A model generated the notes under the pieces. It did no database searches and was not told the DNA's origin. It saw only the letters and a program-made list of their open reading frames with translations. The position numbers and the translations under genes are program-made. Positions 33,315-42,100 of a stretch of DNA of 64,000 nucleotides are shown here, piece by piece; position 1 is the first letter of the stretch; each line of letters begins with the position of its first letter. The DNA lies in NCBI GenBank assembly GCA_017938145.1, contig JAGBCB010000018.1, positions 62,001 to 126,000 of the forward strand. The letters are read 5' to 3'. This stretch comes from Lachnospiraceae bacterium (GTDB lineage: Bacteria; Bacillota; Clostridia; Lachnospirales; Lachnospiraceae).

Positions 33315-33356
33315 ATCTACACCAGCCTAACTTTCTCTCCTGCAAGGTACTGCTTT

Positions 33357-33623
33357 TTAATTCAAATAGGTTTGAAACTGGAACAATTCAATAATAAACT
33401 CTTTTAATGTTGTCAAAATCCAGTTGCCAGCCAACATTAAAGTAAGAAAAATTGCTAAAAGCTTTGGTACAAAGGTTAACGTCTGCTCCTGAATAGAGGT
33501 AACTGTCTGCAAAATACTGACAATCAGACCAACTACAAGAGATACTAAAAGCATTGGCGCAGAAACTTTTATTATAAGCACCAGAGTCTTTGTGAAAATA
33601 TCTATAATTACTTCTTCTGTCAT
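33357..33623 (-). CDS. fliQ: Flagellar export protein FliQ
   Basis: The 88-residue protein has two membrane helices (LVLIIKVSAPMLLVSLVVGLI and the following segment LLAIFLTLMLAGNWILTTL) and the conserved QTVTSIQEQTLTFVPK loop between them. Normal length; part of the FliPQR channel. Confidence 0.95.
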   Translation of the reverse strand: MTEEVIIDIFTKTLVLIIKVSAPMLLVSLVVGLIVSILQTVTSIQEQTLTFVPKLLAIFLTLMLAGNWILTTLKEFIIELFQFQTYLN

Positions 33624-33645
33624 GGTTTCTCAGCCTTTCTCTTTG

Positions 33646-34467
33646 TCAGAACGTTTGAACCAGTTCCCCGATAATCAACGACCATCCGTCTACAATAATA
33701 AATAATAAAATCTTAAACGGAGTGGAAATGACCGTTGGCGGAAGCATCATCATACCCATGGACATAAGGGTCGACGAAACAACCATATCAATAACAATAA
33801 ACGGAATATAAATAATAAAACCTATATAAAATGCTATTCGTAATTCACTGATAATAAATGCAGGAATCAGTACATAGGTCGGAATTTCATCCAATGTATC
33901 TACTTCTTCAATTCCGGCTATGTTACAAAACAATGTCAAATCGCTTTCATTTCGGATTTGTTTAAACATAAAATTACGAAGAGGTTCCAACCCACGCTCA
34001 AAGGCTTCTTCCTGGGTAATTTCATTTGCAGTCAATGGTTTAACTGCCTGCTCGTTTATTTCTGTAAAAACAGGCGACATAATAAACAACGTCAAAAACA
34101 ACGCCAGACCAATCATTACCTGATTAGGCGGTGTTGTCTGTAAGCCGGTGGCTGCTCTTGCAAAATGAAGCACCACAAGGATTCTGGTAAAGGAAGTTAC
34201 CATAATCAAAATAGATGGTGCTAAAGATATTACAGTAAGAAGAAGTAATATCTGTAAGGTTGATGATAATCCATCTGCACTGTCATCCGTAGACGCAGTA
34301 ATATCCAAATCCCCGATACTTGCGTTTATATCAAGTCCCTGAGATTCGGATTCTGTTGCAAATGCGGTTTCCGGAGCAGCACAAATAAAGGTTAACATCA
34401 ACAGTGAAACGAAAAAGGCAAAAAAACGTAAATATTTGCTTTTTTCGGCCTTAAAAATCTTGTCCAT
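33646..34467 (-). CDS. fliP: Flagellar export protein FliP
   Basis: The 273-residue protein starts with a cleavable signal peptide (FFAFFVSLLMLTFICAAPETAFA), as in most FliP. Core motifs follow: ILVVLHFARAATGLQTTPPNQV, GLALFLTLFIMSP, and FIIYIPFIVIDMVVSSTLMSMGMMMLPP. It builds the central export channel. Confidence 0.96.
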   Translation of the reverse strand: MDKIFKAEKSKYLRFFAFFVSLLMLTFICAAPETAFATESESQGLDINASIGDLDITASTDDSADGLSSTLQILLLLTVISLAPSILIMVTSFTRILVVLHFARAATGLQTTPPNQVMIGLALFLTLFIMSPVFTEINEQAVKPLTANEITQEEAFERGLEPLRNFMFKQIRNESDLTLFCNIAGIEEVDTLDEIPTYVLIPAFIISELRIAFYIGFIIYIPFIVIDMVVSSTLMSMGMMMLPPTVISTPFKILLFIIVDGWSLIIGELVQTF

Positions 34468-34516
34468 TGTATCAACCTTTACTTCTTATGCTCTATTTTA
34501 TTGTACAAAGAAAGAA

Positions 34517-34894
34517 TTACTGTTCTTCTTTCTCTTCTTCTGACTTTTTTGTAAATCCGGAAAGAATCTCTTTAAAGCTCTTTCCGGATACAGTGGCATT
34601 CTTCTGTATCTGGCAGACTTCGTTTTCGTCTAACTCCGTAACATAAGAGATGGAGTCTTTTGCGATTGCTATAACCACATATTTATTCCCCATACGTATT
34701 AACTGCAGATACTTATTTTGAGCTATGGCAAATGTTTCCACAGTCTCAAAGTTTCCTATCTTTTTTTGTACCAGCTGCCTGCCGGCAACAAATCTTGTTG
34801 TATAATAGCAGACTACCAGAACAATGACAAAGATAAGAATTAATCCGAGTAATTCAAATAAACTTTGTAAAGAATTCTGTGCAGTAGCTAACAT
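34517..34894 (-). CDS. fliO: Flagellar assembly protein FliO
   Basis: This 125-residue protein has one membrane helix (LLGLILIFVIVLVVCYYTTRFV) and a short cytosolic domain (LIRMGNKYVVIAIAKDSISYVTEL), as in FliO/FliZ. It helps assemble the FliP ring. The start lies 4 bp after the cheY stop. Confidence 0.88.
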   Translation of the reverse strand: MLATAQNSLQSLFELLGLILIFVIVLVVCYYTTRFVAGRQLVQKKIGNFETVETFAIAQNKYLQLIRMGNKYVVIAIAKDSISYVTELDENEVCQIQKNATVSGKSFKEILSGFTKKSEEEKEEQ

Positions 34895-34898
34895 AGGC

Positions 34899-35261
34899 TT
34901 AACCTATAACCTTACGGACTGCTTCCAAAATACGGTCTGCAGCAAAAGGCTTAACAATAAAGTCTCTTGCACCATTCTGGATTGCTTCGATAACCATTGC
35001 CTGCTGACCCATTGCGGAACACATAATAACGCTTGCGGACGGATCCTTTGCACGGATTTCTTTAAGAGCCTGAATACCATCCTTTTCCGGCATGGTAATA
35101 TCCATCATAACAAGGTCAGGCTTGGTTTCTAAATACTTATCAACTGCAACCGCACCGTTTTCTGCTTCGCCGGCAATACCATAACCGTTCTTTGTCAGAA
35201 TGTCCTTAATCATCATTCTCATAAATGCTGCGTCATCACAAATTAAAATATTCTTTGCCAT
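34899..35261 (-). CDS. cheY: Chemotaxis response regulator CheY
   Basis: The 120-residue single-domain receiver has the acid pocket CDD (9-10), D54 (VMMDITMPEKDG), Ser/Thr at VIMCSAMGQQ and the lysine in DFIVKPF. Phosphorylated by CheA, it binds the switch proteins encoded next to it (FliM, FliY). Confidence 0.97.
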   Translation of the reverse strand: MAKNILICDDAAFMRMMIKDILTKNGYGIAGEAENGAVAVDKYLETKPDLVMMDITMPEKDGIQALKEIRAKDPSASVIMCSAMGQQAMVIEAIQNGARDFIVKPFAADRILEAVRKVIG

Positions 35262-35315
35262 TAGACTTCTCCTTATCTTATAACATGTTGATTTATGTCC
35301 TTTTGTAATACTTTA

Positions 35316-36458
35316 CTATTTAATAACGTCAGTAATACGGATACCAAATGCTTCACCCATAACTACCACTTCACCTTTAGCAACATATTTACCGTTTACC
35401 AGAACATCGATTGGCTCTCCTGCCAGTCTATTTAATTCTACCACTGTTCCAGGTGCAAAATCAAGAATCTCTTTAATAGATTTACTTGTTTTTCCGAGTT
35501 CCACTGTTACCTCTAACGGAACATCCAATAATAAGTCGATATTTTCCGTCTGAAGTAGAGGACTCTGCGTGCTGACAAATGGTTGGAATTGCGCCTGGGC
35601 AACATTCACATCCTGAACCATCGGCTGCATCATTACCGGCTGTTGCATCATTACCGGCTGCTGAACAGGTACCGGTTGTGGTGCAGGTGCCGGAGCCGGC
35701 GCAGGTTGCGGTGCAGGCTGTGGTGCAGGTGCCGGAGCCGGCGCAGGCTGCGGTGCAGGCGTTGTCGCTGCAACCTGTTCTTCTGCAGAATTAACAAACT
35801 TGCGATACAAACTCTGTGCAAATTCAATCGGATATAACTGCATCAATTCACTATCTACCAGCGTTCCAATCTGCATTCGGAAAGAAACCTTTACAAATTC
35901 GCCCTTTAAGAACGGTGCGATATTTCCGGCATTTGCAGTATTTAAATCTACTCTGGAAGCATTAGGCGGGCTGATATCTACCTTTGTTTCCAACATGGAA
36001 GAAAGGGATGTGGAGGAGGAACCCATCATCTGGTTCATAGCTTCACTGATAGCACTTAAATGAAGCTCGCTCAACTCACCATCGATGTTGGTTCCGTCAC
36101 CACCCATCATTAAGTCGGCAATGATTTTTACATCCTTTTCTTTTAAAATCAAAATATTATTTCCGTCCAGACCTTCTTTATAATAAATCTGGATAAAAAT
36201 ACATGGTCTGTCATAGGAGTTTACAAGTTCACTCCAAGTAATTACCGAAACCCTCGGTGTTGAAATGTCTACCTTCTGCTTATTTACCAGTTCGGATAAT
36301 GTGGTAGCAGAGGTACCCATACTAATATTGGATATTTCACCAATAGCATCCTTTTCCTCCGGAGATAGCAGGTCAGAATGCGAAGTTGTATCTACGTCGT
36401 CATCCACATTACTACTGAACAACGCGTTAATTTCTTCCTGCGATAATAAACCGTCCAT
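35316..36458 (-). CDS. fliY: Motor switch phosphatase FliY (FliN-type)
   Basis: The 380-residue protein has an N-terminal peptide MDGLLSQEEINALF shared with FliM (CheY-P binding). A CheC-like domain with two active-site helices (GEISNISMGTSATTL, SEAMNQMMGSSSTSL) and a C-terminal FliN/SpoA domain (LLDVPLEVTVELGKT) follow. Between them is a Pro-Ala linker (about 225-285) encoded by a 42-bp tandem DNA repeat at 35677-35760. It combines switch and CheY-P phosphatase activities, as in Bacillus. Confidence 0.95.
   Translation of the reverse strand: MDGLLSQEEINALFSSNVDDDVDTTSHSDLLSPEEKDAIGEISNISMGTSATTLSELVNKQKVDISTPRVSVITWSELVNSYDRPCIFIQIYYKEGLDGNNILILKEKDVKIIADLMMGGDGTNIDGELSELHLSAISEAMNQMMGSSSTSLSSMLETKVDISPPNASRVDLNTANAGNIAPFLKGEFVKVSFRMQIGTLVDSELMQLYPIEFAQSLYRKFVNSAEEQVAATTPAPQPAPAPAPAPQPAPQPAPAPAPAPQPVPVQQPVMMQQPVMMQPMVQDVNVAQAQFQPFVSTQSPLLQTENIDLLLDVPLEVTVELGKTSKSIKEILDFAPGTVVELNRLAGEPIDVLVNGKYVAKGEVVVMGEAFGIRITDVIK
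35677..35760. repeat. 42-bp tandem duplication inside fliY
   Basis: 35677-35718 and 35719-35760 are identical except for one base. They encode two copies of a 14-residue Pro/Ala/Gln unit in the FliY linker. A 3-base-multiple unit can vary in number without breaking the frame. Confidence 0.8.
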
Positions 36459-36465
36459 AGTTCCG

Positions 36466-37443
36466 CTACTCCTCCCTTATAATTGATGATATTTTAACTG
36501 CATAGGTGTCTGATGCCAGACCCGGCAACGCAGTAAATTTATAAATATTTCCAACGTAAACTTTAAGTTCATCTTCCACTTTGGAATCTAACTTAATGAT
36601 ATCCCCTCGTTGCATATTAATGTAATCATTTACTGAAATAACACTCTTTCCAAGCACTGCCCGAATTGGAATATTTGCCTTCGAAATAGAAACTTCAATA
36701 AATTCCTTATAACTTGCCTCGTCTCTGTCCTGAATATTGGAATACCAGTATTTTGTATTCAGTCTGTCAATCACCGGCTCAATGCAGGAATATGGAATAC
36801 AAATATTCATCATGCCCTCTGTGTTACCGATTTTAATATTCATTGTAACAAGAGCAACCATTTCATTCGGAGAAATAATCTGGGCAAACTGGGAATTTGT
36901 CTCGATTCTTGTAAATCTCGGATTGATTTTTACTACATTCTCCCAAGGGTCCTGAAGTAAATTGGTAATAATGGTAAATATACGTTCCAAAATCACCCGT
37001 TCAATTTCCGTGAATTCTCTCTTTTTTTCCAACGGAACACCGGCACCGCCAAGCATACGGTCGATAATGGCATAACCGATATTATCCGAAACTTCAATGA
37101 TGATATTGCCCTCTAACGGTTCAAAATCAACCATTCCCAATAATACCGGATTGGATAACGCATTGGAAAATTCTGAATAAACAACCGCTTCCGAGTTAAC
37201 AACTTCTGCCTGAACCGCTACACGAAGGTAAGCAGGCATGTGGGTAGAAAGCAGTCGGCAATAATGTTCGAATACAATTTCCAGGGTTCTCAAATGCACT
37301 TTGGAAAACTTGAAAGGTCTGGAAAAATCGTAGTTCTTTACCTGCTTTTCGCCCGTATCTTTAAACTCTTCTGCATCTATTTCACCGCTGCTAAAGGCTT
37401 TCAGCAACTTGTCTATCTCGTCCTGAGATAAAACATCACTCAT
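36466..37443 (-). CDS. fliM: Flagellar motor switch protein FliM
   Basis: The 325-residue protein has the CheY-binding N-terminal segment SDVLSQDEIDKLLKAF, a CheC-like middle domain (FSRPFKFSKVHLRTLEIVFEHYCRLLSTHM) and a C-terminal SpoA domain. It forms the C-ring with FliG and FliY. fliY starts 7 bp after its stop. Confidence 0.97.
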   Translation of the reverse strand: MSDVLSQDEIDKLLKAFSSGEIDAEEFKDTGEKQVKNYDFSRPFKFSKVHLRTLEIVFEHYCRLLSTHMPAYLRVAVQAEVVNSEAVVYSEFSNALSNPVLLGMVDFEPLEGNIIIEVSDNIGYAIIDRMLGGAGVPLEKKREFTEIERVILERIFTIITNLLQDPWENVVKINPRFTRIETNSQFAQIISPNEMVALVTMNIKIGNTEGMMNICIPYSCIEPVIDRLNTKYWYSNIQDRDEASYKEFIEVSISKANIPIRAVLGKSVISVNDYINMQRGDIIKLDSKVEDELKVYVGNIYKFTALPGLASDTYAVKISSIIREE

Positions 37444-37464
37444 AAGTACTTCCCCCCAGCCGTT

Positions 37465-37484
37465 CTAATTGTAGGTCCAATTAG
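37465..37484 (-). promoter_or_regulatory. Intra-operon hairpin between fliL and fliM
   Basis: CTAATTG and CAATTAG pair perfectly around TAGGTC. No T-tract follows. Confidence 0.4.
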
Positions 37485-38006
37485 TTATTTGCTATCATAG
37501 GTCCAGTTTAATACAACACCGATTAATAAATCTGTATTACCAAACTCTGTGCTAAGTCTTGTCCAAATCATTTTCTGAATAGCATTCTTATTTGGATCCA
37601 GTTCATCTGTTGTATATTTGGAAACTTCTTCACTGACAATATTACGGATAATGCTTTCGTAATTAACAAGCAATGGCTGAACTTTCTCGTAACTATCAGC
37701 CTTTTTATTCAGCATAAGTGTTACTTCAACCTGCGCATAAGGGCTCTTAGTTTCACCCTCTGCTTTTGCAAGATTTACAGTGATTTTGTTTGACAGACTA
37801 TAAGTTTCTCTGTCTTCAAACGGAATTTCTGCATAGTCCGCTGCGTTTGGGTCTTCCAGTTCCAAATCAATGATGGAACAAATCTTTTGAATCAGTGCAT
37901 CGGTGCGCTGTGCCTTCGGAATAACCGTAAACAACATTAATGCAGTCAAAGCAATATTAACAAGCGTAGCTGCTAAAATTACAATTGCAAGCATATTTCT
38001 TTTCAT
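37485..38006 (-). CDS. fliL: Flagellar basal-body protein FliL
   Basis: The 173-residue protein has an N-terminal membrane helix (MLAIVILAATLVNIALTALMLF) and a periplasm-side FliL domain (ETYSLSNKITVNLA to IRNIVSEEVSKYTTDEL). FliL surrounds and stabilises stators; it follows motAB here. Confidence 0.9.
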   Translation of the reverse strand: MKRNMLAIVILAATLVNIALTALMLFTVIPKAQRTDALIQKICSIIDLELEDPNAADYAEIPFEDRETYSLSNKITVNLAKAEGETKSPYAQVEVTLMLNKKADSYEKVQPLLVNYESIIRNIVSEEVSKYTTDELDPNKNAIQKMIWTRLSTEFGNTDLLIGVVLNWTYDSK

Positions 38007-38020
38007 GATATATTACCCTC

Positions 38021-38920
38021 TCAATCTATTGAATTTTTCTTGTTATACAAACGGATTTCAACACGACGGTTCTGCTGTCTTCCTTCTTCCGTATCATTGC
38101 TGGCAACGGGTTCTGTTTCACCCTTACCGGTATAATCCACATCTTCCATATTTTTTATATTCATCAGATATTCTGCTACAGACATAGCACGCCAATAGGA
38201 TAACACAGGATTGTTATAATACGGTGGCTTTGTTTGAGGTATATTGTCGGTGTGACCGATAACTTCAACCCGGAATCCGTTATACTGCTTTAAAACATCT
38301 CCGATTTTAGAAATAATCGGTTTCGCATCTTCCATCAGTTCAGCTTCGCCGGAAGCAAACAAAAGATGACCTTTAATTTCTATGGTTATGTAATGATACT
38401 GTGTAGCATCGATACCAAGATCAACATAATCACCAAGATTAACCTTATTGAGTAAATCCGCAACTTCACCATAAATGGTTTCTGTCTGCTCTTTATTTTC
38501 ACCAAGAATAATCTGATCCGGTGTTAAGGTTGGTTCCGGTGTTGCCGTTGGTACACCGCTAGGCATCGGAAACTTGTCAACATCGCTTTGTTCACCATTT
38601 GGATCTTCGTTATTGATATTCTGATCAATTTGACCGTCATTGGTCTGACCCATCGTATTAAAATACTCATCTAACTCCGTTAGCTGGTCTGCTCCGTTGG
38701 AAATCATATTGCCTTCTCCAAAGGAAGAACCACCACCGTCAAAAATACTGAAAGTCTGCGCTAAAGACTGAATCAACGCTTCGGCCTTTCCCTGATCTAC
38801 TGATGACATAGAGAAAAGCAAAACGAAGAAACAAAGCAGCAAGTTCATCAGGTCACTGAAGGTTGCCATCCACGCCGGTGAACCCGGTGCCGGAGCTTCT
38901 TCTTTCTTTTTTCTAGCCAA
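38021..38920 (-). CDS. motB: Flagellar motor stator protein MotB
   Basis: The 299-residue protein has the ion-carrying residue D23 (FSDLMNLLLCFFVLLFSM) in its single membrane helix. A linker with a TPTATPEPTLTP stretch (about 125-140) leads to an OmpA-type peptidoglycan-binding domain (VIGHTDNIP, GKGETEPVASNDTEEGRQQNRRVEI). It anchors stators to the wall. Proton or sodium use cannot be read with certainty. Confidence 0.96.
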   Translation of the reverse strand: MARKKKEEAPAPGSPAWMATFSDLMNLLLCFFVLLFSMSSVDQGKAEALIQSLAQTFSIFDGGGSSFGEGNMISNGADQLTELDEYFNTMGQTNDGQIDQNINNEDPNGEQSDVDKFPMPSGVPTATPEPTLTPDQIILGENKEQTETIYGEVADLLNKVNLGDYVDLGIDATQYHYITIEIKGHLLFASGEAELMEDAKPIISKIGDVLKQYNGFRVEVIGHTDNIPQTKPPYYNNPVLSYWRAMSVAEYLMNIKNMEDVDYTGKGETEPVASNDTEEGRQQNRRVEIRLYNKKNSID

Positions 38921-38922
38921 GT

Positions 38923-39723
38923 TTATTCACCCGCCTCTTCTTTCTCACTGATACTCTTTCTTCTGTCCGGTGAAATAAAGGATTTCAGTTTTTCTTCTAT
39001 GATACGTGGGTTTTCTCCGGCCTGAATGGATAACAGACCTTCTACCACGATTTCTTTCATCATAATTTCAGCTGCATCGTTCGCCTTCAACTTTGTAGAA
39101 ACCGGAATACACAGCCAGTTTGCAAGTACGGAACCATAGAATGTAGTTACCAACGCAATCGCCATATTAGGACCTACGGAATTAATATCCTGCAGGTTAC
39201 CAAGCATGTTAATAAGACCGATAAGGGTACCGATCATACCCCAGGCAGGGCCCATGGAGCCAAGGCTTTCCCAGAAGGAAATAATGGATTTATGTCTGTC
39301 ACTAATACAGGATAATTCTGTTTCCAAAATGCTTCTTACAAACTCCGGGTCAGTACCGTCTACAATAAGTAAAACACCTTTTTTTACAAATTCGTCTTCA
39401 ATAGACTCGTTGGCAGCTTCTTCCAATGCCAGCAAACCTTCTTTTCTTGCCACATTTGACAAATCGATAATTTGCTTGATAACCTCTTCTTCGTTGTAGT
39501 TTACCGGTTTCATAATTAAGCCCAAGGATTTTAAGTTCTTCACATAGTCCTTGATACTTGAAGACATAACTAAACATACAGAAAAGGCACCACCAAAGGT
39601 AATTAAAGCAGAACCTGGATCAAGGAAAGCAAAAATACCTTTTACACCTTCTTCACCGGTAATAATTGCAATAATCATTAAAACCATGGCCAATACAAGA
39701 CCAATAATCGACGCTATATCCAA
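38923..39723 (-). CDS. motA: Flagellar motor stator protein MotA
   Basis: The 266-residue protein has four membrane helices and a cytosolic loop between helices 2 and 3 (about 60-155) with the charged torque residues. ESLGSMGPAWGMIGTLIGLINML is typical. The start codon is TTG 39723 with AGGTGG six nt upstream, which suits the family length. A promoter lies just upstream. Confidence 0.95.
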   Translation of the reverse strand: MDIASIIGLVLAMVLMIIAIITGEEGVKGIFAFLDPGSALITFGGAFSVCLVMSSSIKDYVKNLKSLGLIMKPVNYNEEEVIKQIIDLSNVARKEGLLALEEAANESIEDEFVKKGVLLIVDGTDPEFVRSILETELSCISDRHKSIISFWESLGSMGPAWGMIGTLIGLINMLGNLQDINSVGPNMAIALVTTFYGSVLANWLCIPVSTKLKANDAAEIMMKEIVVEGLLSIQAGENPRIIEEKLKSFISPDRRKSISEKEEAGE

Positions 39724-39786
39724 AACAATCCACCTGCCATTTCTCTATTTTTTTACAAAATCTTGCATAAATCGTTCTTATCTATC

Positions 39787-39815
39787 TGATTATACCACTT
39801 TTTCTACAAAACTAC
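39787..39815 (-). promoter_or_regulatory. Internal sigma-A-like promoter ahead of motA
   Basis: TTGTAG (39815-39810) and TATAAT (39792-39787) on the minus strand are 17 bp apart, overlapping the end of flbD. It would boost motAB and all downstream switch, export and chemotaxis genes. Confidence 0.7.
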
Positions 39816-40003
39816 AATATCTTGTTGAAAACTTCTTGCTTATACCTTACCACTAGGTCTCTTATTTCATAACGGCTTTCTCTTACAAATATCTTTTTAC
39901 CGGTTGTTAATGTAATTACGGTATCCGGTACTTCTTCCACTGTTTCAATTAAATCCGCATTCAATGTAAATTTTGTATCATTCAGCCTCGTTAATTCAAT
40001 CAT
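39812..40003 (-). CDS. flbD: FlbD family flagellar protein
   Basis: The 63-residue protein matches FlbD/SwrD: MIELTRLNDTKFTLNADLIETVEEVPDTVITLTTGKK, ending in a charged helix. In Bacillus the homologue SwrD raises motor torque and motility. Located between flgE and motA, as in related operons. Confidence 0.9.
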   Translation of the reverse strand: MIELTRLNDTKFTLNADLIETVEEVPDTVITLTTGKKIFVRESRYEIRDLVVRYKQEVFNKIL

Positions 40004-40030
40004 TTTTCCATCTCTTTCTACACCAGAACA

Positions 40031-40056
40031 AGGGTGACAGAGTTTTCTGTCACCCT
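40031..40056 (-). promoter_or_regulatory. Strong intra-operon hairpin after flgE
   Basis: AGGGTGACAG and CTGTCACCCT pair perfectly over 10 bp around a 6-base loop, 13 bp past the flgE stop. No T-tract follows on the minus strand. It may protect the 3' end of hook mRNA or partially attenuate downstream transcription. Confidence 0.6.
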
Positions 40057-40068
40057 ATGTTATTGTAA

Positions 40069-41595
40069 TTATCTCTTAAGGTTAATCAATTCTTCCAACA
40101 ATGTATCGGAAGTTGTAATGATTCTGGAGTTTGCCTGAAAACCTCTCTGCGTAGTAATCATGTTTGTAAATTCTACAGAAAGATCTACATTGGACATTTC
40201 TACTACACCGGTATTAAATTTACCTCCGGAAGAATCGATGCTCTCACCGATGCCGTCAAATTCGCCGGAGTTCTGTGTGGTAGCAAACAAGGAACCTCCT
40301 ACTGCTTCCAAACCGGATGGATTAGCAAAGGTCGCAACTACAATCTGACCAAGCAGTCTGCTGGTACCGTTATCATACACACCGTAAATCATTCCCAGAT
40401 TATCTACGGTAACACCTTTCATATTACCGGCAGAACGGCCGGTGCCGTATCCGTCCAGGTCACCTTTGGTTGGCTCTATCTTAGTGGTGCCGCTCTGTGC
40501 ATACATAGTAAGCGTTGAAAAATCAACATCAATAATTTCAAACGGATTGGTAGTTACATCACCCTCCGCTGTAGGATCTTCAAACTCTTCATCCTCAATG
40601 GAAAGGTTAAATTCCAAAGAATTGAAATTCTCTTCTTCTCCCGTTGTTGTTTCAGGAGCATCCCCACCTACAGTTACACTGGTAAACTTACCGGAAGAAG
40701 GATTGAATGCAAGCACAACACCCGCATCTCCTGTTTCATCTGCATTGATTACATATCCGCCGTCATCTGTTGTTTCTGCTTCATATGTAACACCACCAAA
40801 AGTAAGAGTAACATTTTCTCTTACAGTGTATGTATCTGTTAACTCATCATAGTTTACAAAAATGGAATCACCGTTGGAGTCCAAAACATCAGTTATGGTA
40901 ACAGCATACTGGTTCTGCAGCTTAGCACCGTCATCTCCTTCAATCTGCTCGAGTTTTAAATTTGCAGTGTAGCTTCTACCCAGCTTGTCATAAAATGTAA
41001 AGTTGGTAAGCTTACCGGTTTCGGAATCAAATGCGGTATCCGCACTGTCGATATTACCGGAAAAATGAACTGCTGTAGTAGCTTCCGGCTCAGAGTACTG
41101 ATTTGCCGGAGACATAATGCGCAGAGCACTTACGTTATCCTGTACCGTTTGATCCGGATTATTCGGATCAACCTGCCAACCCATTACAGCATAACCGGAT
41201 GCATTACAAAGAGTACCGTTGGCATCTACCATAAAAGAACCGGCTCTGGTAAATAAATTACCATCACCATTATTTACTACGAAGAATCCATCACCTTCTA
41301 TCATGATATCAAAAGGATTATCCGTTCTCTGGGAACCACCAACGCTGTCTACGGTTGTTGCAATAGAAGAAACACCTGCACCAAGACCAATCTGCATTGC
41401 GTTCTGACCTGCTCTTCCGCTTTCTGCATTAGGACCTGTTGCATTGGATGAAGTCTGATATAAAACATCGGCAAAAGTCACATTACTGGACTTAAAACCT
41501 ATTGTATTAACGTTAGAAATATTATTACCGATAACGTCCATCTTTGTCTGATGAACCTTTAATCCGGAAACACCGGAATACAATGCTCTCATCAT
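40069..41595 (-). CDS. flgE: Flagellar hook protein FlgE
   Basis: The 508-residue protein is built into the hook. N-terminal rod-type motif MMRALYSGVSGLKVHQTKMDVIGNNISNVNTIGFK and C-terminal MTTQRGFQANSRIITTSDTLLEELINLKR frame a variable core with acidic beta-rich domains. Length is typical for Firmicutes hooks. It follows the TIGR02530 gene. Confidence 0.96.
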   Translation of the reverse strand: MMRALYSGVSGLKVHQTKMDVIGNNISNVNTIGFKSSNVTFADVLYQTSSNATGPNAESGRAGQNAMQIGLGAGVSSIATTVDSVGGSQRTDNPFDIMIEGDGFFVVNNGDGNLFTRAGSFMVDANGTLCNASGYAVMGWQVDPNNPDQTVQDNVSALRIMSPANQYSEPEATTAVHFSGNIDSADTAFDSETGKLTNFTFYDKLGRSYTANLKLEQIEGDDGAKLQNQYAVTITDVLDSNGDSIFVNYDELTDTYTVRENVTLTFGGVTYEAETTDDGGYVINADETGDAGVVLAFNPSSGKFTSVTVGGDAPETTTGEEENFNSLEFNLSIEDEEFEDPTAEGDVTTNPFEIIDVDFSTLTMYAQSGTTKIEPTKGDLDGYGTGRSAGNMKGVTVDNLGMIYGVYDNGTSRLLGQIVVATFANPSGLEAVGGSLFATTQNSGEFDGIGESIDSSGGKFNTGVVEMSNVDLSVEFTNMITTQRGFQANSRIITTSDTLLEELINLKR

Positions 41596-41619
41596 AAGTC
41601 ATTAACCTCCTAATCTGTG

Positions 41620-41645
41620 GCTTCCCGTCTGTCGTTCGGGGAAGC
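41620..41645 (-). promoter_or_regulatory. Intra-operon hairpin upstream of flgE
   Basis: GCTTCCC and GGGAAGC pair around a 12-base loop between the TIGR02530 gene and flgE. It ends 25 bp before the flgE start, so it could affect flgE mRNA processing. Confidence 0.4.
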
Positions 41646-41688
41646 ATCGCCTCCTTAAAAGGTCCGGCGATATATATTCAGTTATGTG

Positions 41689-42087
41689 TTATACCACCAC
41701 GGCTCCGTCAATGTTGGAAAAGATTTTTTCTTCTCCGCCTGCCACTGCGGTTATTACCGTGTTGTTCTTGACATTTACTATAAATGCAAGATTATCCATC
41801 ATAACCAAAGATTCTTTTATTCCTTTGGCTTCTGCGGCCTTCACTGCCTGATTTAAACGTTCCTTCTGGGTTTCGGAAAGGTCGATATTCCTGCTCACCA
41901 GTCGTTCGCTGGCATGCTTGGAAAACTTTAGTTCTCCCCGTTCGGCAATCTTCTTTTGCTCCAGAATCTCTGCAAAGGATTGTCCCTTGCCTATAGAAAC
42001 GCTTTGCTCTGCTGCAGTTCCCTGATTCAGGAATTGACCACGCATTTGCTCAATGGAATATCGTCTATCCACATTAAGCTGTGTCAT
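41689..42087 (-). CDS. TIGR02530 flagellar operon protein
   Basis: This 132-residue protein is the small conserved gene found between flgD and flgE in Firmicutes. Signature: LKFSKHASERLVSRNIDLSETQKERLNQAVKAAEAKGIKESLVMMDNLAFIVNVKNNTVITAV. Its function is unclear; position implies hook assembly. Confidence 0.88.
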   Translation of the reverse strand: MTQLNVDRRYSIEQMRGQFLNQGTAAEQSVSIGKGQSFAEILEQKKIAERGELKFSKHASERLVSRNIDLSETQKERLNQAVKAAEAKGIKESLVMMDNLAFIVNVKNNTVITAVAGGEEKIFSNIDGAVVV

Positions 42088-42100
42088 TTTAGGCTCCTTC

